Below, piece by piece: positions 1 to 6,600 of a stretch of DNA of 15,226 bases. Source of the DNA: CAZDUS01 sp964609375 (GTDB taxonomy: Bacteria; Verrucomicrobiota; Kiritimatiellia; CAIKKV01; CAITUY01). Made by a program: the position numbers and the translations under genes. Each line of letters starts with the position of its first letter. The stretch's first letter is position 1. The notes below the pieces were generated by a model. It did no database searches, was not told the origin of the DNA, and saw only the letters and a program-made list of their open reading frames with translations. The stretch spans positions 1-15,226 of the forward strand of contig CAZSSA010000062.1 in assembly GCA_964609375.1 (NCBI GenBank), given 5' to 3'.

Positions 1-2
1 AG

Positions 3-404
3 GGGCGGGCGTTATGTCCGGCGGCGACGGGGATTGGGCATCATGTGAGTCCGGATGGATATGTTGAGCCGTGTCCGCCGTTGCAGTTGGCGGGGGATCA
101 GGTCGGGGATGGGAGGGGTTTTGATGAGGTGATGAAGAAGTCGGTGTTCATGAAAGAGTTCCGGGGGCTGGCGACGGGGGTATCGCGGGGGTGCGTGATT
201 ATGGAGCGGCCGGATCTTGTCGTTGACTTGGCGAGGCGGACGGGTGTGGTGGATAGCAGCGGGCGCGGTACGGTATTGAAAGAGATCGGGGGGATGGCTC
301 CGTGTCCGAGTCATCATAGCGAGGGGGATGAGATTCCGGAGAAGAGTCTGGCGTACCGGGTCGCGAAGAAATATTGGTTTTTCGGGTTTGGGGCGTATGG
401 GTAA
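3..404 (+). CDS. Radical SAM protein, C-terminal SPASM/Twitch part (partial, 5' end outside window)
   Basis: The reading frame is open to the left edge (codons in phase with base 3) and ends at TAA 402-404, leaving 133 codons. A GTG at 45 could be mistaken for the start, but it sits inside a conserved-looking motif. Counting from the first visible codon, Cys5 and Cys24 form CX13GX4C with the context SPDGYVEPCP, which fits the CX9-15GX4C signature of SPASM/Twitch domains that bind an auxiliary Fe-S cluster. Two later cysteines (Cys64 in GCVIMERP and Cys101 in APCPSHH) could be further ligands. The tail ends in KYWFFGFGAYG. The radical SAM core with CX3CX2C would lie upstream and is not visible, so the substrate cannot be named. 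The frame is likely real because the opposite strand gives only a low-complexity Pro/Arg/His-rich translation. The family assignment rests on one motif. Confidence 0.65.
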   Translation, partial: GRALCPAATGIGHHVSPDGYVEPCPPLQLAGDQVGDGRGFDEVMKKSVFMKEFRGLATGVSRGCVIMERPDLVVDLARRTGVVDSSGRGTVLKEIGGMAPCPSHHSEGDEIPEKSLAYRVAKKYWFFGFGAYG

Positions 405-449
405 CGAGAAATGAGTGACGAGTGAGGCGTGAGGCGTGACGCGTGACGA
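401..449. repeat. Degenerate heptamer tandem array, GTGASGM type
   Basis: Five 7-bp units in strict register at 415-449 read GTGACGA, GTGAGGC, GTGAGGC, GTGACGC, GTGACGA. Two degenerate units precede them in the same register: GTAACGA at 401, which carries the stop codon of the upstream gene, and GAAATGA at 408. This is the first of three 7-bp-period arrays in this intergenic region. It resembles in kind the heptanucleotide short tandem repeats described in cyanobacteria, but the sequence differs. Confidence 0.85.
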
Positions 450-461
450 GGGGGGGGCGCG

Positions 462-482
462 GGGTTCGGGGTTCAGGGTTCA
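462..482. repeat. Heptamer tandem repeat, GGGTTCR x3
   Basis: Three units in register: GGGTTCG 462-468, GGGTTCA 469-475 and GGGTTCA 476-482, followed by a G-run. This is the second 7-bp-period array in the same spacer, with a sequence unrelated to the first. A G-rich stretch (449-464) separates the two. Confidence 0.85.
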
Positions 483-489
483 GGGGGAG

Positions 490-534
490 AATCCAGAATC
501 CAGAATTCAGAATTCAGAATTCAGAATTCAGAAT
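490..534. repeat. Heptamer tandem repeat, AATYCAG x6
   Basis: Six units in register: AATCCAG at 490 and 497, then AATTCAG at 504, 511, 518 and 525, with a partial AAT at 532-534. The unit junctions create four GAATTC sites exactly 7 bp apart (503, 510, 517, 524). Read on the minus strand the array is CTGAATT repeated, which gives a TGA stop in every frame within 21 bp. The minus-strand methyltransferase gene ends inside it, at 521. Confidence 0.95.
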
Positions 535-1345
535 GGTTGGTGCGGCGTTGGCGGACGGCTTCGTAGAGTAGGATTGTGGTGGCGGCGGCTACATTCAGCG
601 AGTCGGCCTGGCCCAGCATGGGGATGCGGACTTTGAGATCAGCTGCCTTCATCCATTCCTCACTCAGTCCATATTGTTCGGTGCCGACGACAATGGCGGT
701 GCCTGGGCGAAGATCCACGGAGTAGTATTCGAAGTCCGTGTGTGGGGTGGCGGCGAGGATGTGGATGTGGTTGGTGTGGAGCCAGGCGAGGGTTTCCTCG
801 GTGGAGGCTTCGACCACGGGGAGGGAGAAGAGGGTCCCAATGCTGGAGCGCACCACATTCGGGTTATTGATATCGGTGCAGCGGTCGCAGACGATGACGG
901 CGTGGACGCCGGCGGCATCGGAGGTGCGGAGGATGGTGCCGAGGTTGCCGGGTTTTTCGATGGATTCCGCCACGACGATCAGTGGGTTTGGCGGTAATTT
1001 CAGGTCGGCGAGCGATCGGCGAATCTGGGGCCCCACGGCGAGGAGACCTTCCGGGCGGTCACGATAGGACATCTTCTCGAAGACAGGAGCCGTGCATTCA
1101 ACGATTTCGGCTTTGACGGCACGGCAGCGCTCAATCAAGGCCGGTTCATTGGACCCCATGAACAAGGCCGGACAAAAGAAGACGGCTTTTGGAAGATAAT
1201 CATTATCCAGGGCGCGCTTCAGTTCGCGATAGCCCTCGATGAGCATCTCGCCGCGTTCATCGCGATCCGACCGCTGTCGCAGTCCCACGACCGCCTTGAC
1301 GCGGGGGTTCTGAAGGCTGGAAATGACGACCGGTGTTGCAGGCAT
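521..1345 (-). CDS. TrmH/SpoU-family RNA 2'-O-ribose methyltransferase
   Basis: This 274-residue protein carries the three SPOUT/TrmH motifs in order. Motif 1 is ESIEKPGNLGTILRTSDAAG (N134 and R140 in PGNLGTILR). Motif 2 is GTEQYGLS at 221-228. Motif 3 is SLNVAAATTILLYE from residue 249. Residues 1-115 match the N-terminal substrate-binding domain of this family (SLQNPRVKAVVGL, then LIEGYRELKRAL). The family uses S-adenosylmethionine to methylate the 2'-OH of a ribose in rRNA or tRNA through a trefoil-knot fold; which RNA is modified here cannot be told. The start lies 5 bp after the stop of the lipoprotein gene and lacks an obvious Shine-Dalgarno sequence, so it may be translationally coupled as the last gene of a three-gene minus-strand operon. 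Its final residues SEF and the stop codon come from the AATTCAG repeat array. Confidence 0.93.
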   Translation of the reverse strand: MPATPVVISSLQNPRVKAVVGLRQRSDRDERGEMLIEGYRELKRALDNDYLPKAVFFCPALFMGSNEPALIERCRAVKAEIVECTAPVFEKMSYRDRPEGLLAVGPQIRRSLADLKLPPNPLIVVAESIEKPGNLGTILRTSDAAGVHAVIVCDRCTDINNPNVVRSSIGTLFSLPVVEASTEETLAWLHTNHIHILAATPHTDFEYYSVDLRPGTAIVVGTEQYGLSEEWMKAADLKVRIPMLGQADSLNVAAATTILLYEAVRQRRTNHSEF

Positions 1346-1350
1346 GAAGT

Positions 1351-2004
1351 CTACGGCTGAGTAATGGTTTCCGAATCCGTATGGCTGGCGGAATCGGTTA
1401 CCGTGATCGTATTAACGCCTGCGCCTTTGGCGGTGTAGGTTGTTGAGTTCCCGGTGGAAGGACTGACGGACCCCAGCGAGGAGTTGCTGACGGTCCACGT
1501 GTAGGGTGAAGTGCCGCCGCTCGCCGTGTATACTTTTGTTCCGTTCGTTGCGATATTGGAAGCGCCTGACGGTGAGATGGAAACGTTTCCGCCGGCACCG
1601 GTGCCGCCTGGCCAGAAGACTTCGGCGGTGGCTTCAACGGCGTACGCGGCGCTATTGGAAGCGCCTCCATCTTCAGCGGAGCCGGCGATGGTGGAGGTGA
1701 CTCTGATGGTTTTGGGCATTGACCCGATATTGGTTGACAGGCAGGTGTAGATGACGGTGTCGCCCCTTGTGGTATTCAGTTTGCCGCTGCCGTCATTTTG
1801 ATCGAGACTCCACTTGTAGTCGTAGCCACCATGGGCCTGGAACTGGGCGGTCTGTCCTTGTTTCAGGACAACGGATTCCGGTGTGATGAACACAGGATCA
1901 GTGGATGAACTGGCATCGCTGACTTCGCAGCCGGACCAGAGGAGTGCTCCTGAGATCATGGTGACAAAGGCGATGAGACCAACTACCCAATACCGGATGT
2001 TCAT
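1351..2004 (-). CDS. Putative lipoprotein with two Ig-like (BIG-type) domains
   Basis: From the chosen ATG at 2004 the protein has 217 residues. It starts with a hydrophobic signal sequence (residues 6-25) ending in LLWSGC, with Cys26 as the likely lipidated residue; the lipobox is imperfect because Trp occupies -3. Two beta-rich segments follow. Residues about 38-135 begin with ITPESVVLKQGQTAQFQA, typical of bacterial Ig-like domain edges. Residues about 140-217 are Ser/Thr/Gly-rich, with TASGGTSPYTWTVSNSSLG as a second Ig-like core. The start at 2004 is preceded by AAGGAG six bases upstream. The same frame stays open upstream to 2319, but that part overlaps the previous gene in another frame and has no signal sequence at its start. 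A role on the cell surface, in adhesion or structure, is inferred from the architecture only. Confidence 0.8.
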   Translation of the reverse strand: MNIRYWVVGLIAFVTMISGALLWSGCEVSDASSSTDPVFITPESVVLKQGQTAQFQAHGGYDYKWSLDQNDGSGKLNTTRGDTVIYTCLSTNIGSMPKTIRVTSTIAGSAEDGGASNSAAYAVEATAEVFWPGGTGAGGNVSISPSGASNIATNGTKVYTASGGTSPYTWTVSNSSLGSVSPSTGNSTTYTAKGAGVNTITVTDSASHTDSETITQP

Positions 2005-2023
2005 GATGGCTCCTTCCTGATGG

Positions 2024-2674
2024 TTACAACGGATCGATGAGATCGAGAACGGATTGATCGCGTTCCTTGCGATCTTCCGGCGGCGGCTTGGCGGTGGCAG
2101 GCGCGGGATTGGACGCTGGTTTTGCGGGTTGGGGGTGATTGTCCTGTTTTCGTGGTTCCTGGGGGCGTTTACTGTCGTGCGCGGGGGCGGCAGGGCGGGG
2201 GGTTCCGCCTTCCGGCTTGCGGATTTCGCGACGGACAGGACCGGCGACGGATTCCAGTGCCCGTTCAAAGGTTTCGAGTCGCAGGGTTTTGAGGTGGTGG
2301 CTGGCGGCGTATTTTTCAATGGCGGGGAGGTCTGTGACGACCACGACGGACCCGGCCTTGCCGGCCTCCTTTACCGCTTGTTCGATGACCTTGTTCAGTT
2401 GATCGGGCATGGCGTATCGGACGGTGACGGAGTCCTCGCGGGCGCCATCGGGGATTTTGCGGGAGGCCTTGCCCGGGAAAATGGCGGTAACAGGGAGTGC
2501 TTCCCGTGTTGAAAAGGCGGTCAATCGGCGCAGAATCGGGGAGGGGTCACCGGAGTACATATCCGCGTGGCCTGATTGTTTAGGGGAGACCATGACGTAA
2601 ATCATGGTGGTTTTTCCAGAGGCGGCCTTGGCGCCGCTTATCCATTTCTTAACGTTGTGAATGATGTGTTTCAT
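2024..2674 (-). CDS. Uncharacterised protein; possible degenerate NYN/PIN-like domain with Pro-rich tail
   Basis: I do not recognise a named family for this 216-residue protein. Residues 24-140 have an alternating strand/helix pattern like YacP-type NYN domains: a first strand MIYVMV (24-29), a helix ILRRLTAFSTREAL (47-60), a strand ending VTAIFPGK (62-69) where the family has FDG, a second strand TVRYA, and SVVVVTDLPAIEKYAA (109-124) where the family has VVTSD. The acidic metal-binding positions mostly seem to be lost, so nuclease activity is doubtful. Residues 145-205 are a Pro/Lys/Glu-rich, probably disordered linker, and the chain ends in SVLDLIDPL, which could be a binding peptide. There is no signal peptide. 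An SD (GAGGAG) precedes the ATG and a good promoter lies upstream. It is the first gene of a run with the lipoprotein (19-bp gap) and the methyltransferase. Confidence 0.75.
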   Translation of the reverse strand: MKHIIHNVKKWISGAKAASGKTTMIYVMVSPKQSGHADMYSGDPSPILRRLTAFSTREALPVTAIFPGKASRKIPDGAREDSVTVRYAMPDQLNKVIEQAVKEAGKAGSVVVVTDLPAIEKYAASHHLKTLRLETFERALESVAGPVRREIRKPEGGTPRPAAPAHDSKRPQEPRKQDNHPQPAKPASNPAPATAKPPPEDRKERDQSVLDLIDPL

Positions 2675-2698
2675 ATCTCCTCGATTCCGAAAAGCTAC

Positions 2699-2727
2699 AG
2701 GATAGAGTTTGAAGTGAGGGGTGTCAA
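2699..2727 (-). promoter_or_regulatory. Sigma70-type promoter for the 2674-521 operon
   Basis: On the minus strand the -35 box is a perfect TTGACA (2727-2722), followed by a 17-bp spacer and the -10 box TATCCT (2704-2699, four of six matches). Transcription would start near 2692, about 18 bases before the ATG at 2674, leaving room for the GAGGAG ribosome binding site. Confidence 0.65.
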
Positions 2728-2807
2728 TCCCAGCGAGAGATGGTAATTTTTGACAATGGGGGCGAAAACTGGCACGCTCTTGACTTATTCATACCGGAGT
2801 TAAGGGG

Positions 2808-3356
2808 ATGAAGCAGAAGCCACATATTGTGCTGGGAGTCACCGGTTCCATTGCCGCTTACAAGGCGGTGGAAGTGTTGCGTGCGATGCAGCGGAAGGGG
2901 TGGGACGTTTCGGTGGTCATGACTGCCGGGGCGGCCCGCTTTGTGACGCCGTTGACGTTTCAGACGTTGTCGCGGAATGCGGTGGGGACTGGGCTTTTTG
3001 ACGAGGCGGATGGCTGGCATCCGGAGCACATTGCCTATGCGGACCGGGCGACGGTTTTTGTGGTGGCCCCCTGCACGGCGAATGTGATTGCCAAGATGGC
3101 GAATGGGATTGCGGATGACCTGCTGACCTGTACGGCGCTGGCGACCAAGGCGCCGGTGGTTATTGCGCCGGCGATGAATGACAACATGTGGACGAATGCG
3201 GCGACGCAGGCGAATGTGGCGACGCTCAAGGGGCGGGGAGTGACTTTTGTTGATGTGGCAAGCGGCGAGTTGGCCTGTGGGCGAGTGGGGGTTGGGCGGT
3301 TTGCCGAGGTAGATGTGATTATGACGGTGGTGGAATCAATTCTACGACAGAAGTGA
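2808..3356 (+). CDS. coaC: Phosphopantothenoylcysteine decarboxylase (stand-alone CoaC flavoprotein)
   Basis: The 182-residue protein is the FMN-dependent HFCD-family flavoprotein that decarboxylates 4'-phosphopantothenoylcysteine to 4'-phosphopantetheine in coenzyme A synthesis. Visible family motifs are the N-terminal VTGSIAAYK (FMN-binding strand-loop), His74 in HPEHI (catalytic His position), the PAMN motif at 121-124 (APAMNDNMW), and ELACGRVGVGR with Cys157 in the substrate-recognition flap. The length matches only the N-terminal half of the usual bifunctional CoaBC/Dfp; the synthetase half (CoaB) is not fused and is not in this window. The start ATG is preceded closely by AAGGGG. The next gene begins 10 bp after the stop, so the two are probably cotranscribed. 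Other HFCD members, such as the peptide cysteine decarboxylases EpiD/MrsD, share these motifs, but no lantibiotic genes are nearby. Confidence 0.9.
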   Translation: MKQKPHIVLGVTGSIAAYKAVEVLRAMQRKGWDVSVVMTAGAARFVTPLTFQTLSRNAVGTGLFDEADGWHPEHIAYADRATVFVVAPCTANVIAKMANGIADDLLTCTALATKAPVVIAPAMNDNMWTNAATQANVATLKGRGVTFVDVASGELACGRVGVGRFAEVDVIMTVVESILRQK

Positions 3357-3366
3357 GGAGCAAGTT

Positions 3367-3543
3367 ATGAGCAGAAACGTGTTGATTGCGTTGTTGTTGC
3401 TGGCGTTGTCGGTGGTTGTGATGATCGTCAATCATTCCACTGTGACGGTGGATTTGCTGGTGACGACGATAAGGCCCTATGCCTCGCTGGTTTATTTGAG
3501 TTTCATGTCGCTGGGAGTGGTTGTTGGTATTTTGTTGAAATAA
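3367..3543 (+). CDS. Small LapA-like (DUF1049-type) two-helix membrane protein
   Basis: This 58-residue gene is a complete ATG-to-TAA frame with GGAG six bases before the start. The protein has two hydrophobic segments: residues about 5-21 (LIALLLLALSVVVMIV) and about 38-57 (ASLVYLSFMSLGVVVGILLK). A short polar hairpin NHSTVTVDLLVTTIRP lies between them. The layout of helix, Asn plus beta-like hairpin, second helix and Gly-rich end before a final Lys is that of LapA/DUF1049 proteins, which in Gammaproteobacteria take part in lipopolysaccharide assembly. It lies 10 bp downstream of coaC and probably shares its transcript. The match is by pattern only; the protein is shorter than typical LapA, which has a cytoplasmic tail that is missing here. 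A role in the envelope is inference. Confidence 0.75.
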   Translation: MSRNVLIALLLLALSVVVMIVNHSTVTVDLLVTTIRPYASLVYLSFMSLGVVVGILLK

Positions 3544-3613
3544 GCGGATGATCTGATTTGCAGGATTCCGAGATATAGATAACGGAACGGGAATTCCCCG
3601 GGGGGAACTAGTT

Positions 3614-6600
3614 GTGGCCGATATTTCGCTGACAGGATTTGAGTTGATAGAACGGCTGGGAGCCGGGGGTATGGGTGTTGTCTGGAAGGCGAGGCAGCTG
3701 TCGCTTGACCGGATGGTGGCGATCAAGGTTGTCCGTTCGGAAGCGATTCGTTCGCCTGATGATGTGGCGCAGATTCTTCATGAAGCGCGAGCGGCCGCGA
3801 AGCTGAAGCACCAGGGCATTGTGCAGGTGTATGACTCCTGCGAGCAGAATGGCATCTATTTCCTGGTGATGGAGTATGTTGACGGGTATACCATCGGGCA
3901 GTGGCTGGCGCGGCGGAAGCAACTTGCGGCCAAGGATGTGCTGCTGATTGCCGAGTCCGTGGCGGCGGCGTTGAAGTATGCCTGGCAGGCGGCGGAGTTG
4001 ACCCATTGCGATATCAAGCCGGCGAATGTGATGGTGGATAAAGACGGGACCATCAAGGTGGCGGATCTTGGGCTGTCGCTGACAAAGGATCGCAGGGCCA
4101 ACTGCAACGAGGATGAGGTTACGGGAACGCCCGGGTACATGTCGCCTGAGCAAGTGCGGGGAGAGGTGGCGCTCGATTGCCGGGCTGATATATATTCCCT
4201 CGGGGCCATGATGTATGAACTGCTCACGGGGTGTCGTCCGTTCAGCGACAAGAGTGACAAGGAGGCGATGGAGTGTCAGCTGACGGAACAAATTTGTGAT
4301 CCGCGTGACCTTGTTCCGACGATTCCTCTAAACGTTTGCCTGCTCTTGGAGCGGATGTTGGTGAAGGACAGGGACGGGCGATTGCCTGATTGGGATCATG
4401 TTTTGGGGGATATTCGGCGTGTGATGAAGGGTGCGTTACCGGCGGGGGCAGGACCTGCCGGCGGGGCCAGCACGTTATTGCTCAGGAAGGTACCGAACCC
4501 AGAGCCAGTGAGCACCGAGGTTGCCGCGGCTCCGGGCCGTGGTGGGGGCAGGGTGATGTGGGCCCTGTTCCTTGTGTTTCTCCTGGTGGCCGGTTATGCC
4601 GGGTACAGACTATGGAGTCCGGCGCCTGCGCCTGTTGAGGAACCGGCGGTGCCACAAGCTGTTGAAAGTCCAACCGGCGGGAATGAATTGGCGCGGCAGG
4701 AAGAATCTGCGCAACGGCTTAAGATGGCTCGTCAATGGGACAAGGATCATCCCGCTAAATATGAGAGTGCGATCCGGCGTTACCGCAGTTTGATTGAATT
4801 ATATCCGGGGACAGCGGCGGCGCGGATGGCGCTGGAGGATATTGAGCAGATTTATTTGCGACGGGAGCGGGACAGGCTGCAGGCTTTTGAGACCATCAAG
4901 CGCAAGACAGAGGAATTGGTCCAGGCCAACGACATCAACGGGGCGCTTGCTTTTGTTGAGCAGTATGCAGGTGCATTTGCCGCTGAAACTGAATCAAACC
5001 GGTTGAGTATGGCAAGCGGGTTGCGCCAGCGACTGGCCAATCAGGCGGCCCAGCGGGTTGATGGCGAGGTTTGGCGCGGGTTTGTGGACCGGATAGCCGG
5101 TGTGGTGTTTGCCGGGAAGCTTCAGGCGGCGTTGGATGATGTGGCGGCGGAAGGGAAGAGTGGGCGTTTCGAGGGGCGAGGCGAGGATCTGGCGTCGCTT
5201 TTGGCGTTGTTGAAAGAGGCGCAAGCGTATTCGTCAAGTGTGCTGGAATCGTTCCGTGGGGAGATCGGGAAAGTAGTGCCGATTCAGTTGGGGCGGGGGG
5301 AGATGCGAGTCTGCATTACCGGGATTAACGGGCAAAAAGTCAGTGCGACGATGATCGACACCGCCGCGCAGATTTCATTTGATCCGGAGACCCTGCCATT
5401 GGAGGAGCGGCTGAGGAGGATGGGGGTTCCTGGGACACCCGGTGCGGCGCTGGCGAAAGGGATTGTGGCGGTTGGTGGCCGACAATTCCAGACAGCGGAA
5501 GACCTTTTTCAGAAGACAGGACCCCTGTTGTCGGAGTTATTAGTGGCGAAGTTACAAGATGCCAAGTCCGCCCGTACGGAGGACGAGTTGGTCGTGTGTC
5601 TGGCGAGGATATTGAAAGCCGGGGGCATTGTGGTTGGTTCCTTTGACGAGTCGGCATGGGTCAAGGCTGTGGATCAGGCGCGATTAACGCGCGAACAGGC
5701 CGCGATGTTGAATGAGCACCGGGAGAAGTTTCTGGCGGGGTATGGAACGACGGACTTCGGCGTCAAGTCCGCGCCGGTGTTGCTGGCATTGGAGCGGCAA
5801 TGTGCGTTGGTCATGGAGGGCAAGGCGGTTGCCGCGCCTGTGGTCGAGGTGCCTGCCGCCACGGAGCCGGTCAAGGGTGAGAGTGACATCTCGTCCGTGA
5901 TGAATAATTTCATGGAGCAGAATCCCGGGGTAGAGCAGGCCAATATGTCCGTTCAACTCATGAATGGCGGTACGGGGTTGAAGGTGGTTTCCGATTCGGT
6001 GGTGACGGTGAAGGCGCTGGCCGGGGGTAGCGGTATCAAAGGGGTGTGGATTGAAACCATGCGAACTCAGAATGTCGCTCTGGATTTGCAGCCGTTGACA
6101 AAGATGGGATTAAAGGATCTCCGTCTCAAAGGGTATGTGCCTCAGGACATGAATGTGCTGCGCGGGATGCCGTTGCGGCAGCTGGTGCTGAATGGAGTGA
6201 ATGCGGCGAGTTTCGCGGCATTGGAAGGGTTGCCGTTGACGGACTTGGATTTGACGGGCAGCAGTATCCGGGACTTGAATCCGTTGTACGGCATGAAGCT
6301 TGAGAGGCTTACTCTTAGCGGCACCAAGGTGGGTAGTCTGATGTCGTTGGCCGGGATGCCGTTGCGGACGTTGATATGCCGTGGAATTCCGGTGCGGGAT
6401 GTTGGTGCACTCAGGGGGCTGCCGCTCGAGATTCTCGACCTGTCGGAGACGCCGTTGGTGGATTTAAACGTGTTGCGGGGGATGGAACTCCGGAGCCTCT
6501 CCATTTCAAAGACAGCCGTCAGGGATATTGGTTTTTGCGCGCAGATGCCGCTGGAAACGCTGGATATTTCCGATACCCCCGTTGTTGACATTACCGGCTT

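Noticed and set aside
12..317. Minus-strand open frame of 101 codons at the left edge
   Set aside because: Its translation is Pro/Arg/His-rich and looks like a reverse-strand shadow; the plus frame carries a recognisable cysteine motif and open continuation.
462..482. GGTTC-containing repeat as part of a tRNA T-arm
   Set aside because: No acceptor, D or anticodon stems surround it; the pattern is explained by the heptamer tandem repeat.
490..534. AATTCAG array as a CRISPR array
   Set aside because: Units are 7 bp with no spacers and no cas genes are nearby.
2005..2319. N-terminal extension of the lipoprotein frame
   Set aside because: It overlaps the preceding gene in another frame, is low in complexity and would bury the signal peptide; ATG 2004 has a good AAGGAG.
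2599..2630. Walker A-like AKAASGKT in the 2024-2674 protein
   Set aside because: It matches the loose [AG]x4GK[ST] pattern, but it is followed by a strand rather than a helix, and no Walker B or other NTPase motif is seen.
2750..2778. TTGACA as a -35 box for coaC
   Set aside because: The -35 is perfect, but at 16-18 bp downstream there is no sequence resembling a -10 box.
2769..2784. Sigma54-like -24 element CTGGCACG before coaC
   Set aside because: The -12 element reads TTGA instead of TTGC and the spacing is one base short; sigma54 promoters are strict about both.
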